A DNA stretch of 64,000 bases from SZUA-430 sp964483585 (GTDB lineage: Bacteria > Pseudomonadota > Alphaproteobacteria > Micropepsales > Micropepsaceae). Positions 34,201 to 42,666 of the stretch are shown piece by piece. Within the stretch, counting starts at the first letter, position 1. Each line of letters opens with the position of its first letter. The position numbers were made by a program, and so were the translations under genes. Location: NCBI GenBank assembly GCA_964483585.1, contig CAZABH010000005.1, positions 1 to 64,000 on the forward strand, written 5' to 3'. The notes below the pieces were generated by a model. That model did not search any database and had not been told where the DNA came from. It saw only the letters and a program-made list of their open reading frames with translations.

Positions 34201-34226
34201 CCTCTCAGAAGAAAGGAAAACACAGA

Positions 34227-34604
34227 ATGCTCAACCGTCAGTCTCTCATGCGGCTGGACGGGGTCCACCCCGACCTGCGCCGCGTCGTCATGCGCGCAGC
34301 CGAAATATCGCCCATCACCTTCGTCATCACCGAAGGCGTGCGCTCGCTGCAGCGCCAGCGTGAACTTGTCGAGGCCGGCGCCTCGCGCACCTTCAACTCG
34401 CGCCATCTCTCGGGCATGGCGATCGACTTCGCACCGATCGTCGGTGGCACGCTGACATGGAAATGGCCACCCTTCCGCATCGTTGCCGCTGCCTTCAAGC
34501 AGGCCAGCCGCGAGCTTGGCATCCCCATCGCCTGGGGCGGCGACTGGCGCGACTTCAAGGATGGACCGCATATCGAACTCGACCGCAGGGTTTATCGCCC
34601 ATGA
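34227..34604 (+). CDS. M15-family peptidase (endolysin)
   Basis: This 125-residue zinc peptidase would cut the peptide stem of peptidoglycan (L-Ala-D-Glu or related bond) to release virions. The zinc ligands are in SRHLSGMAIDFAP (His and Asp, about 59-71) and GPHIEL (His, about 115). The catalytic region sits in WGGDWRDFKDGPH. The start at 34227 (MLNRQSLMRLDGVHPDL) matches the family and has AAAGGA upstream; an in-frame ATG at 34197 overlaps the previous gene. No signal peptide, so it needs a holin. Confidence 0.9.
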   Translation: MLNRQSLMRLDGVHPDLRRVVMRAAEISPITFVITEGVRSLQRQRELVEAGASRTFNSRHLSGMAIDFAPIVGGTLTWKWPPFRIVAAAFKQASRELGIPIAWGGDWRDFKDGPHIELDRRVYRP

Positions 34605-34831
34605 TCGAGAAACTCGCAGCCCCCGCAACGATCGTCTATGTGGTCAGCGCGACCATCGCGAGCCTCTGGTGGGCCGCTGACCTGTCGCGGCGTGTGACCA
34701 CGATCGAGCACTCGACCGTGACAGCCGAACGCCTTGCGCGCCTCGAAGCCGAGGTTCACGCACTCAGCCAGGCCACGCGCGAGATGAAGGAGAGCCTCGG
34801 CGATCTCTCCCGCGCCATCCGCGCGGACTAG
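34601..34831 (+). CDS. Small membrane-anchored coiled-coil protein, spanin-like position
   Basis: This 76-residue protein has an N-terminal membrane helix (IVYVVSATIASLWWAADL) followed by a long heptad helix (LARLEAEVHALSQATREMKE). It overlaps the endolysin stop by four bases. The topology and lysis-cassette place suit an inner-membrane spanin (Rz-like) or a DUF2730-type lysis accessory protein. No outer-membrane spanin partner was seen. Confidence 0.6.
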   Translation: MIEKLAAPATIVYVVSATIASLWWAADLSRRVTTIEHSTVTAERLARLEAEVHALSQATREMKESLGDLSRAIRAD

Positions 34832-34866
34832 CCGGACTACCACTAAACCAATCAAGGGAAAGAACC

Positions 34867-35073
34867 ATGACCGACACCAAACCCTGGTGGCGCTCGAGGA
34901 CCGTCTGGGCCTCGGCCGTCACGCTGCTTGCAGGGGTGCTGCACCTCACGGGCATAAACCTCGACGCCCGCATGCAGGATGAACTGGCGGCCTTGCTGAC
35001 AGCCAGTGCCGAAATCGGCGCTGGCATCACTGCCTTCGTAGGCCGGCTGAAAGCCGACAGGCGTATCGGATAG
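34867..35073 (+). CDS. Holin-like small membrane protein
   Basis: This 68-residue protein has two hydrophobic segments (VWASAVTLLAGVLHLTGI and ALLTASAEIGAGITAFVG) and a basic C-terminus (RLKADRRIG), with the common phage start WWRSRTVW. It is last in the lysis cassette and would open the inner membrane for the endolysin. The call is by topology and context. Confidence 0.7.
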   Translation: MTDTKPWWRSRTVWASAVTLLAGVLHLTGINLDARMQDELAALLTASAEIGAGITAFVGRLKADRRIG

Positions 35074-35087
35074 ACAACCCTGAGGGT

Positions 35088-35108
35088 CCGCGTCCGCTCA
35101 GGACGCGG
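35088..35108. terminator. GC hairpin between holin-like gene and convergent DUF3833 gene
   Basis: An 8-bp stem CCGCGTCC/GGACGCGG with a 5-base loop lies 15 bases past the holin-like stop and overlaps the end of the convergent gene. No T run is present, so termination is a guess. Confidence 0.35.
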
Positions 35109-35637
35109 GCCTGCCCTCCGGTCGCATCGTGATCTCGACGCGACCGACCCTCAGGCCGAACTTCGAGACAACGGCCTTGTTGGTGATCGTGCCGTCGGCG
35201 TTGAGATACATGATGTCGCGAAAGCGCACGTCGATTCCACCGATGCCGGTATGCAGCGTCACGTAATAGTCGAGGCGCACATTCGGCCCGTCCTGGCGGA
35301 CGTCGGCAATGCCAATCACGTCCTCGCGCACGCCCTCATAGACACCCTCGCCAACCTTCGTCAGGACCCACGTCTTGCGTTCCTGCGAGCCATCCGAAAA
35401 CGTGAAGTCCTCGACCAGGGTCAGCTTCTTGCCGTCCCAGGTGCCGTCCATCAGCACCGAAAACTTCGTCTCGCCGCCAGTCAGGCTGTTTATGAACACA
35501 CCGTCGCCCTGCAGCTTTCCGGCAAGCGCCTCCTCGACGATCATCGTCTTGGGCGTGGTGAGGTCCAGGTTTTCCGGTTGCGAAGCGCACCCGGCAAGCA
35601 GGGAAACCATGGTCATGACGGCAATCAGCAGGCGCAT
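35098..35637 (-). CDS. DUF3833-family lipoprotein
   Basis: This 179-residue lipoprotein has a lipobox SLLAGC at residues 12-17. The conserved DUF3833 pattern is visible in IVEEALAGKLQGDGVF, LVEDFTFSDGSQERKTW and DVRFRDIMYLNADGTI. The family is widespread in Proteobacteria, sits at the inner leaflet of the outer membrane and has a lipocalin-like strand pattern; its role is unknown. It is the first clearly chromosomal gene after the phage cluster. Confidence 0.88.
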   Translation of the reverse strand: MRLLIAVMTMVSLLAGCASQPENLDLTTPKTMIVEEALAGKLQGDGVFINSLTGGETKFSVLMDGTWDGKKLTLVEDFTFSDGSQERKTWVLTKVGEGVYEGVREDVIGIADVRQDGPNVRLDYYVTLHTGIGGIDVRFRDIMYLNADGTITNKAVVSKFGLRVGRVEITMRPEGRPAS

Positions 35638-35836
35638 GGCGCGCTGTCCTTTTGAAGGTACGGTTACCTAACTCTACGCAAACCCGCCTGAACGGATCAC
35701 CGCCGACCCCACCACGCCGCCAAAAGGCAGAAAACCGACGATCGCCTTGCCGCGCCAGCCACTTGACCCGGCGCAAGGATGGGCGAGGGGATCTGTCTCA
35801 AGCTCCATCGCCATCGCGTTCACCAGGTTTTCCACC

Positions 35837-36556
35837 ATGCCAGCCACGCGCGACCGATTAGCCATCGGCCTGTTTCTCTGGATCGCTCTCCTTGCCTCGG
35901 GCCCGATAAGCGCCCAGAACAAGACGCTTGCCTATCAGGCACCCTATGTCGACTGCAGCCACTGGAAGAAGGACACGCGCGGCATCGACAAGGCCCGTTC
36001 AAGCTGCAATCGCCAGAGCGGCGCGCTGGGTGTGCTGGCGCAGGCCTGGGCGGGCGCGGCCGCAGCCGATGCCATGCAGACGGTCCACTTTACCGTCGAC
36101 CAGGACAGCAAGGTCACCTTCGAGACCGACATCACCTATGCGGGCGGCGCCAGCACCAATGGCTTTGGCTCCTTCGCCGGCGTCTATGCCGTCTGGCGTG
36201 TCGATCGGCGCGACCAGGAGCGCAAGGCCATAGACCCCGGCATGGGCTTCGACGACATCCGCGGCAAGGTGATCGACCTTGCCCTTCTCGCGGGTGGCGC
36301 GACCGCCGAGGCGGAAGCCATCGACCAGATCGGCCTCATCGTCAGCGTCCAGCAGCTCCACGACCAGTTGGCGAACCTGAAGTCGTCCGGCAAGGCGAAG
36401 ACGTACCGCCTGCGCAAGAGTTTCACCGCGAAGAAGGGAGCTCACGCCCTTTCCGTCGGCCTGCGCGGCAATGCATCGGCAGCGCTGACCGGCTCGGCCT
36501 TCGTCATCCTTGCAGGCCAGGTTGACGGCATCCGTCTGACGGTGACCCCGAAATAG
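35837..36556 (+). CDS. Secreted protein of unknown function
   Basis: This 239-residue protein has a signal peptide (IGLFLWIALLASGPISAQ). The mature part has two Cys residues (YVDCSHW, RSSCNRQ) that may pair, then beta-rich sequence (TVHFTVDQDSKVTFETDITY and AYALSV-type strands). I recognise no family. The start at 35837 is chosen at the signal peptide rather than the open frame from 35747. Confidence 0.6.
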   Translation: MPATRDRLAIGLFLWIALLASGPISAQNKTLAYQAPYVDCSHWKKDTRGIDKARSSCNRQSGALGVLAQAWAGAAAADAMQTVHFTVDQDSKVTFETDITYAGGASTNGFGSFAGVYAVWRVDRRDQERKAIDPGMGFDDIRGKVIDLALLAGGATAEAEAIDQIGLIVSVQQLHDQLANLKSSGKAKTYRLRKSFTAKKGAHALSVGLRGNASAALTGSAFVILAGQVDGIRLTVTPK

Positions 36557-36571
36557 GGTGCCAATTGGGTT

Positions 36572-37675
36572 TCATGCCCCCATCAGCAGCACGACCTTCA
36601 CGCACTCTCCCCGATGCTGCGCGGCGATCGCCTCGTTGATCTGCGAGAATGGCCAGGCCTTGATCATCCGGTCGAAGGGCAGGCGGCCACCGCGGAAATG
36701 CGCGACAAGCTCGGGCAGGAAGACATCCGGATCGCTGTCGCCCTCGATGATGCCTTTGACCGTATGGCCATAGGTCATCGCCGTGTTCACGTCGCCCGGA
36801 AGCGGCGTCTCGGGCGGCGCGACGCCGACGATGCCGAACACCGCCTTGGGCGCCAGCGCCTTCATCACCGCCTGCTGCACGGCCGGAATGCCCGTCGTGT
36901 CGAACGCATAGTCGACGCCCACGGGCAGGATCGCGCGCACCGCCTTGTCAAGCTCAGGTTCCGCGCCCGGATCGATCACATGCGTCGCCCCGAACTCCAG
37001 CGCCATCGCGCGACGCGTCGCGTGCGGCTCGACCACGATCACCGTGCCGCAGCCCTGGATCTTCGCGCCCATCACAGCGCTCAGCCCCACGGGTCCGCCA
37101 CCGGTGATCAGCAGCGACGATCCGCGCTTGCACGCCAGCGACCGCATGATCCCGCCAGCACCCGTCTGCACGCCGCAGCCCAAGGGCCCCATGATCTCGA
37201 GTGGCAGGTCGGCCGGCACCTTGATGATGTTGCGTTCATAGGCCAGCGCATGGCTCGCAAACGACGACTGCCCGAAGAAATTGCTGCCGACAGCCTGGCC
37301 GCCCTCCGACAGCGCGCGCGACCCGTCAGGCCGCATGCCGGCGTAGTTCAGAAGCGGCATCGTATGGCAATAGGCGGCGTCGCCCGTGTCACAACGGGGA
37401 CACGATCCGCACGAGCGGAACGTCAGCGCCACCCGGTCACCCGGCACCACCTTGCGCACCTTCGCCCCCACGCGCTCGACGATCCCCGACCCCTCGTGTC
37501 CCAGCACCGCCGGCGCCGGGATCATGCCCGCATCCTTGAACACCAGGTCCGTATGACAAACCCCAACGCCCACGATCCGCACCAGCACCTCATCCTCCCG
37601 CGGCGCATCAAGCTCGAGCGTCTTCATCTCGAACGGCAACCCGGGCCCTGCGGTGACGGCGGCTGTGATTTTCAT
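36572..37675 (-). CDS. Zinc-dependent alcohol dehydrogenase (NAD(P)-dependent, MDR family)
   Basis: This 367-residue medium-chain dehydrogenase has the catalytic zinc site GVCHTDLV with GHEGSGIVERVG, the four-Cys structural zinc loop CGSCPRCDTGDAAYC, and the Rossmann motif GGGPVGLSAVMGAKIQG. It resembles AdhB/benzyl-alcohol-type enzymes that oxidise primary or aryl alcohols. The ATG at 37675 is preferred over the TTG at 37690, since GAGG lies ten bases before it. It stands alone, 15 bases from a convergent gene. Confidence 0.9.
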   Translation of the reverse strand: MKITAAVTAGPGLPFEMKTLELDAPREDEVLVRIVGVGVCHTDLVFKDAGMIPAPAVLGHEGSGIVERVGAKVRKVVPGDRVALTFRSCGSCPRCDTGDAAYCHTMPLLNYAGMRPDGSRALSEGGQAVGSNFFGQSSFASHALAYERNIIKVPADLPLEIMGPLGCGVQTGAGGIMRSLACKRGSSLLITGGGPVGLSAVMGAKIQGCGTVIVVEPHATRRAMALEFGATHVIDPGAEPELDKAVRAILPVGVDYAFDTTGIPAVQQAVMKALAPKAVFGIVGVAPPETPLPGDVNTAMTYGHTVKGIIEGDSDPDVFLPELVAHFRGGRLPFDRMIKAWPFSQINEAIAAQHRGECVKVVLLMGA

Positions 37676-37874
37676 GGGGAGGTTCCTCAATATACTCTCC
37701 CGACCATCCTAGCACCCCCGCCACGCCACGCCCAACTGTCATGGTGCGCGCAGGCGGACCATGACCGGAGAAGGATAAAGCGACGAAGATTTGCCGCCGC
37801 CCGCGGCCGGGCTCCGCTGGCATCCGGGATGACAGCCAGCGTCCTGGATATCGACGAGAAATTGCCGGGAGAAA

Positions 37875-37949
37875 TGGTGCCGGTTGTGTGATTTGAACAC
37901 ACGACCTACCGCTTACAAGGCGGTTGCTCTACCCCTGAGCTAAACCGGC
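37875..37949 (-). tRNA. tRNA-Thr (anticodon TGT)
   Basis: Reading the - strand gives a full cloverleaf: 7-bp acceptor stem GCCGGTT/AACCGGC, D-arm GCTCAGGGGTAGAGC, 5-bp anticodon stem ACCGC/GCGGT with loop CTTGTAA (anticodon TGT), T-arm GTGTGTTCAAATCACAC, discriminator A and encoded CCA. It decodes ACA. Confidence 0.95.
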
Positions 37950-38101
37950 GCCGAAGAAGGGGGCCATGCCTACATGAAGCCGGCGCGGGACGCAATTCCC
38001 CGGAAAAAGCCAAGGGCTTGGGCCCCCGATCACGCCGATGTGAAGGGCCGAGCGCAGGCGTCAACATTTGTTTGGGCATTTCCGACGGATAATGTGCGGG
38101 C

Positions 38102-39298
38102 ATGTTCCTGAACACCATCCTCATGGCCCTGCGCGAGCTGCGGGCCAACCTGCTGAGAACCTCGCTGACGGCGCTGGGCATGATCATAGGCGTCGCGGCG
38201 GTCATTGTCGTCGTCTCGGTGATGCAGGGCGTCTCGCGCCAGGTGATGGAGGATGTTCAGGCGCTGGCCCGCAATCTGGTCATCGTCCAGCCGCGGCGCG
38301 AGCCGGGGCAGGACCGACGCGTGCCGCTGCGCATGGAGGATGTCGAGGCCATCAGGGCTTCGGTCAACGGGATCGCTGCGGTAGCGCCTGACTCCTCCAG
38401 CTACTTGATGGTTTCTGCCAACGGGCGCGACTACCGGACCGAGGTTTCGGGGACGACGCTCGACATGTTCGCGATCCGCAACTGGACAATGGCGCAGGGT
38501 CGGGCCTTCACACGCAGCGAAGTCAATATAGGCACACCGGTCTGCCTGCTTGGCGACACGGTGCGCAAGGAGCTTTTCCTCTATCAGAACCCGATCGGCG
38601 CTACGCTGCGCTCCGGAACCTTCAGTTGCGAGATCATCGGGGTCATCGCCAAGAGTGCAAATTCGTTCGTGACCAGCGATGCCGACGAGGTCGTGGTGAT
38701 GCCACTCAAGGCATTCCAGCGCAGGCTGGCTGGCAACCTGAACATCGACGACATCTTCGTGATGGCTCAGTCGTCCAGCCAGATTACGCCTGTGATCGAC
38801 GCGATCACACGCCTCATGCGCGAACGTCGCGGCATGACGGGCGACCGAAAGGACAACTTCCGCGTGGTGGACATCCGCGAGCAGGTGAAACGGCTCGAGT
38901 CCGTGGGCATGCAGTTGGCGCTCACGGTAACAGGCGTCGCCGCCATCAGCCTCGTGGTCGGCGGCATCGGCATCATGAACGTGATGCTTGTCGCCGTGAC
39001 CGAGCGCACGCGCGAGATCGGCATAAGGTTGGCCGTAGGCGCCCAGCAATCCGATGTACTGCTGCAGTTCCTGATCGAGGCGGTGATCCTCTCGCTTGCC
39101 GGCGGCCTCACCGGGGCCACGCTGGGTTTCCTTGGCGCCATGGCGATCGGCGGGGCCATCGGCGTGCCGATCGGCGTAACGCTCGAGGTTGTGGTGCTGG
39201 GCTTCGGTGTGCCGGCGCTGATCGGCATCGCCTTCGGCTTCTTTCCCGCTCTCCGGGCCTCGCGCCTCAATCCGATCGATGCGTTGCGCTACGAGTGA
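38102..39298 (+). CDS. MacB/FtsX-type ABC transporter permease, solitary
   Basis: This 398-residue permease has TM1 near 20-45 (LTALGMIIGVAAVIVVVSVM), a large periplasmic MacB_PCD domain (about 45-270) and three C-terminal helices ending RASRLNPIDALRYE, the classical MacB-like tail. The block GGIGIMNVMLVAVTERTREI is the coupling segment. It lacks a fused ATPase, and no ATPase or adaptor gene adjoins it, unlike the full set at 54888-59589. It may work with an ATPase encoded elsewhere. Confidence 0.88.
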   Translation: MFLNTILMALRELRANLLRTSLTALGMIIGVAAVIVVVSVMQGVSRQVMEDVQALARNLVIVQPRREPGQDRRVPLRMEDVEAIRASVNGIAAVAPDSSSYLMVSANGRDYRTEVSGTTLDMFAIRNWTMAQGRAFTRSEVNIGTPVCLLGDTVRKELFLYQNPIGATLRSGTFSCEIIGVIAKSANSFVTSDADEVVVMPLKAFQRRLAGNLNIDDIFVMAQSSSQITPVIDAITRLMRERRGMTGDRKDNFRVVDIREQVKRLESVGMQLALTVTGVAAISLVVGGIGIMNVMLVAVTERTREIGIRLAVGAQQSDVLLQFLIEAVILSLAGGLTGATLGFLGAMAIGGAIGVPIGVTLEVVVLGFGVPALIGIAFGFFPALRASRLNPIDALRYE

Positions 39299-39969
39299 GC
39301 CTTGTCTGCGATGGGCAGGGGTGAAGGCGCGGGCTTGTGCAGGAATGTAATCCTGTCGGGACCCACGACGCCGCCCGAGACGATCATAGCCATGGCTTGT
39401 TCCGCCGTCATGTCAACCGGGATCAGGTTTGTCGTGGGCACGATCTCGAGATAACCGGATGTCGGGTTGGGTGCCGTCGGCACGAACACGGCTGTCAGTT
39501 CCTGTCCCGTCGTGGTCTCGTGGAAAGTTCGCATCGCAAAGCCGATGGCGCGCATCTCGGAATTGGGGAAATCGACCAGCACGACACGTTGCACATCATC
39601 AGGCTTGGTCTGCAGCGCCGAAATCACTTTCTTGGTCGAGGAATAGATCATGTGCACGAAGGGCACACGCGCCAGCATGCCTTCGAACGCCTCGAGCAGC
39701 TGCTGCCCGATCACGCGCGAAGCAAGAGACCCGACGACGTAGATCACGCCAAGCGCGAAGATGGTACCAATGATGTAGAGAAAGGCATCGCCCGAGAGCA
39801 CGCTTTCAACGGCGCGTGGCAGCAGCGGTCCCACGGTCGAGGCAAACCAGCTGACCCATGGGCTGCCGAAATAGGACAGGGCATCGATGATCAGCTTCAG
39901 CACCACCCAGACAGCCGCAAGCGGCAGGAGCGTCAGGATGCCGGCAATGAATTTTTGCTGGATATGCAC
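39289..39969 (-). CDS. DUF502-family membrane protein
   Basis: This 226-residue protein has two membrane helices (GILTLLPLAAVWVVLKLII and FLYIIGTIFALGVIYVVG) and the DUF502 signature (ARVPFVHMIYSSTKKVISAL, then VVLVDFPNSEMRAIGFAM and VFVPTAPNPTSGYL). Function is not established. The GTG at 39969 is preferred because CGGAGG sits eight bases upstream; an ATG at 40035 extends it by 22 residues without support. It overlaps the convergent permease gene by 10 bp. Confidence 0.88.
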   Translation of the reverse strand: MHIQQKFIAGILTLLPLAAVWVVLKLIIDALSYFGSPWVSWFASTVGPLLPRAVESVLSGDAFLYIIGTIFALGVIYVVGSLASRVIGQQLLEAFEGMLARVPFVHMIYSSTKKVISALQTKPDDVQRVVLVDFPNSEMRAIGFAMRTFHETTTGQELTAVFVPTAPNPTSGYLEIVPTTNLIPVDMTAEQAMAMIVSGGVVGPDRITFLHKPAPSPLPIADKAHS

Positions 39970-40177
39970 CGTGACTGCCTCCGGAATGTTCGAGCTGTGT
40001 CGTGCCAGATTAGGCTGAGTCGCTCGACAATTCATACGTTATGGCGCAGGAAAGACCGACGCAAATCGCACGATTGCGTCATGGATCTGTCATTCGGTGG
40101 GAAAACTCCCCTTTGCGCCGGGCGAGCGGGATCGTGTAGGTTTGCCTCGGATAAGCGAAACCTTGGTGGAATTGGCA

Positions 40178-41287
40178 ATGTTCGAACGGTCTGGCTGGCG
40201 CCTTGGCGCGCCCCTATTCGCCACTGCCTTGGCATTGGTCGTCTTGCTGGCAGGCTTGTCGCCTGCTGCGGCCAAGGACCTTTGGTCTATACCCGCTGTC
40301 GCGGTCGACGGAACGGGCACAAGCCCGTCGATGGCGAAGGAAACCGCGCTGGCCAAAGGACGTCAGCGCGCATGGACGGAAATGTTCCGACGCCTGACCC
40401 CCATGTCCGAGTGGCAGAAACAGCCCCCGCTCGCCGATCTGGACCTCGAGCCCCTCGTGCGCTCGTTCGACATCACCGGCGAGAAACACTCAAGCACGCG
40501 CTATCTCGCGACGGTCACCTATATCTTCAGTGCCGCGGGTGTGCGCGACATGCTGCGCAAATCCGGTGTGCGCTATTCCGAGCAGGTTTCGAAGCCGGTT
40601 CTGGTCGTGGCCCTGACGGGCACGGCCTGGCAGCCGGAAACCTTCTGGGGCGCAGCCTGGAGCGCGCAGGGCCAGCGCGCGCGCCTTGTGCCGGTGACTG
40701 TTCCGATCGGAGACCCCGCAGACATAGCCTCGCTGGCTTCGGTGTCCGAAATGGCCGACTGGAACATGGTCAAGCCGCTTGCCGACCGCTACGGCGCGGG
40801 CTCCGTCCTCGTTGCAGCCCTGACGCGCACGGCCACCGGTTTCCAGGTCGCCACAACCCATGTAAGACCGGACGGCCGCGTGCCTCGCGCCCAGGCTTTC
40901 AGTCGCCAGGGCACCGAGGACGACCCCATGCTGGCCTCGCGCGCAGCCACCGCCATTGCTGACGCCCTGCAGGAAGAGTGGAAGCGCACGACCTCCGTCG
41001 ACTTCTCAAGCTCGGCAACATTCACCGCATACGTACCCTTCCGCAGCCTGCAGGAGTGGGTGGCGATTCGAAAGACGCTGGAGGCCACGCGCGCGATCCA
41101 GCGCGCCGCGGTCGAGGAAATCACGACCACGGGCGCGCGCATCCGCGTCGATCATGTCGGTCGCGTCGATCAGGTGCAGACCGCGCTTGCGCAATCGAAC
41201 GTCTCGCTCTCGGTTGACGAGAAAGGCCAATGGACAATCTCACGAAATGCAACCACCCCAGCCGCCGCAAACCCCGTGGTTCCTTAG
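40178..41287 (+). CDS. DUF2066-family secreted or envelope protein
   Basis: This 369-residue protein has a signal sequence (ATALALVVLLAGLSPAAA) and the DUF2066 pattern (VAVDGTGTSPSMAKETALAK, then WTEMFRRLTP). The family is found in Proteobacteria with no clear function, often next to a CDP-alcohol phosphatidyltransferase and hda as seen here. Its 3' end overlaps the next gene by 41 bp, so the two are co-translated. It is the first gene of a run that continues to ppx. Confidence 0.85.
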   Translation: MFERSGWRLGAPLFATALALVVLLAGLSPAAAKDLWSIPAVAVDGTGTSPSMAKETALAKGRQRAWTEMFRRLTPMSEWQKQPPLADLDLEPLVRSFDITGEKHSSTRYLATVTYIFSAAGVRDMLRKSGVRYSEQVSKPVLVVALTGTAWQPETFWGAAWSAQGQRARLVPVTVPIGDPADIASLASVSEMADWNMVKPLADRYGAGSVLVAALTRTATGFQVATTHVRPDGRVPRAQAFSRQGTEDDPMLASRAATAIADALQEEWKRTTSVDFSSSATFTAYVPFRSLQEWVAIRKTLEATRAIQRAAVEEITTTGARIRVDHVGRVDQVQTALAQSNVSLSVDEKGQWTISRNATTPAAANPVVP

Positions 41288-41858
41288 GCCGCAGCAATAC
41301 GGCCTGACGCTGGCAAACGGCGTCACGGCGGTCAGGCTGGTCCTTGTGCCATTCATCGCAATTGCCCTTCACGAGCAGGACTACGCACGCGCATTCTGGC
41401 TGACAATGGTTGCAGGCGCGTCAGACGCCATCGACGGTTTTCTGGCCAGGCACTTCAGCCACAAATCCGCGATCGGTGCATATCTCGATCCGATCGCAGA
41501 CAAGATCCTGATCATCACGCTTTTTGGTCTTCTGACCGCGCAGGGACACCTGCCGCTGTGGCTCATGGTCATCGTGCTGGCCCGCGATGTCGCCATCGTG
41601 GCGACAGTGGCCGCCTTCAATCGCATGAAAAGCCACCCCCTCCACATGAAGCCGTTGTTCGTCTCGAAGCTCACGACCTTTTTCCAGATCGCGCTGCTGC
41701 TTGTGACCATGGCGGACCTGGCCTTCGGCTGGGGACTGGAGACAGCAAGGCTGGTCCTTGCTGTCGTCGCATGCGCTTTCACGATAGCCTCGTGGGTCGC
41801 CTATTACTTTGAAGGCCAGCGCGCGATGCGCGAGACCGGGACCACGCAGGGTGTCTAG
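41247..41858 (+). CDS. CDP-alcohol phosphatidyltransferase-family protein
   Basis: This 203-residue membrane enzyme carries the family motif D-G-x2-A-R-x8-G-x3-D-x3-D as DGFLARHFSHKSAIGAYLDP then IADK. It transfers a phosphatidyl group from a CDP-linked lipid to an alcohol, as in PgsA or cardiolipin-type synthases. About five to six hydrophobic helices are visible. The substrate alcohol cannot be told. It sits inside the DUF2066-hdaA run and overlaps the previous gene. Confidence 0.85.
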   Translation: MQPPQPPQTPWFLRPQQYGLTLANGVTAVRLVLVPFIAIALHEQDYARAFWLTMVAGASDAIDGFLARHFSHKSAIGAYLDPIADKILIITLFGLLTAQGHLPLWLMVIVLARDVAIVATVAAFNRMKSHPLHMKPLFVSKLTTFFQIALLLVTMADLAFGWGLETARLVLAVVACAFTIASWVAYYFEGQRAMRETGTTQGV

Positions 41859-41887
41859 GCAGATCCGAGCTGGAGCCCGCAACTGAC

Positions 41888-42610
41888 ATGGCATTGCCAA
41901 CCCAATCCGAGCAATTGCTGTTTGCCTTCGAGCCGAAGCGCAGCTCCGCGCGCGAGGATTTCATGACGGGCGCATCGAACGCAGCCGCGTTGGAGTTCAT
42001 CGACGCCTGGCCGGCCTGGCCGGTTCGCGTCTGCGCCATCTGGGGCCCTAGCGGCAGCGGCAAGACGCATCTGGCACAGATATGGAAGCGCGCGGCTGGC
42101 GCCGTTGAACTCGCGCCGGCCGAGGTGACAGTCGAGCGCCTTGCCGATCTGGCACCGGGCAGTGCCATTCTCGTGGATGGGGCCGGGCAGTCGGCCGGCG
42201 GCAACGGTCTCTTCCACCTGATCAATTTCACCAACCAGACACTGGGCTGGTTGCTGCTGACCGGCGAACAAGCCCCGCAGCGCTGGCCCACCACGGTTCC
42301 CGATCTTCACTCGCGGTTAACCGCGATCGGCGGGGCGGGGCTGGATTTGCCGGACGAAGCCCTGATGGCGCGCGTCCTCATAAAACTGTCACATGATCGA
42401 CAGCTTAAGTTTCCTGAAGCTTTGATTGCCTATCTTGCACCAAGGCTCAGGCGATCCTTTGTCGATGCCGAGCGTCTGGTTGCACTGATGGACTATCTCG
42501 CGCTCGAAAAGAAGCGCAAGCCCTCCATCGAAATCGCTGCGCGCGCGCTGCAGCGGCTTTATGGTGACGACGACGCCCGGTCGGCTGACAATGTGGACGC
42601 ACTAGGCTAG
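41888..42610 (+). CDS. hdaA: HdaA, DnaA-related regulator of replication initiation
   Basis: This 240-residue protein is homologous to the DnaA AAA+ domain without the DNA-binding domain. Walker A is GPSGSGKTHL (about 53-62); Walker B is reduced (AILVDGAG). The sensor region VPDLHSRL matches Hda, which with the beta clamp stimulates DnaA-ATP hydrolysis to prevent re-initiation. N-terminal residues QLLFAFE resemble the clamp-binding motif QLPL of Hda. In alphaproteobacteria this gene often precedes ppk, as here. Confidence 0.88.
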   Translation: MALPTQSEQLLFAFEPKRSSAREDFMTGASNAAALEFIDAWPAWPVRVCAIWGPSGSGKTHLAQIWKRAAGAVELAPAEVTVERLADLAPGSAILVDGAGQSAGGNGLFHLINFTNQTLGWLLLTGEQAPQRWPTTVPDLHSRLTAIGGAGLDLPDEALMARVLIKLSHDRQLKFPEALIAYLAPRLRRSFVDAERLVALMDYLALEKKRKPSIEIAARALQRLYGDDDARSADNVDALG

Positions 42611-42666
42611 GCTCTCGCCCGTGGGGATCTTGGGGGCGGGATCTGTTTGCGAGATGAGTGGCACAG

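Larger units (their letters stand above)
18143..35073 (+). mobile_element. T7-type podoviral structural/lysis cluster (incomplete prophage or domesticated virion module)
   Basis: Fifteen to seventeen + strand genes give a packaging, head, tail, fibre and lysis set of the T7/BPP-1 kind. No RNA polymerase, DNA polymerase, primase, integrase, repressor or large internal core proteins (T7 gp15/gp16) are present here. Host-like genes on either strand split it at 20583-21984, 22724-23311, 25967-26604 and 31723-32283. Phage frames are intact and have the same GC-rich codon habit as the flanks, suggesting long residence. The ends given are those of the first and last phage-like genes; no att repeats were found. 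Confidence 0.8.

Noticed and set aside
37818..37845. Possible further copy of the GTCATCCCGG repeat near the tRNA
   Set aside because: Only one short arm-like stretch (ATCCGGGATGACA) is present without a matching inverted arm.
37875..37949. tRNA-Thr as the attachment site for the phage-like cluster
   Set aside because: Three host-like genes lie between the holin-like gene and the tRNA, there is no integrase, and I found no copy of the tRNA 3' end near the left edge of the cluster.
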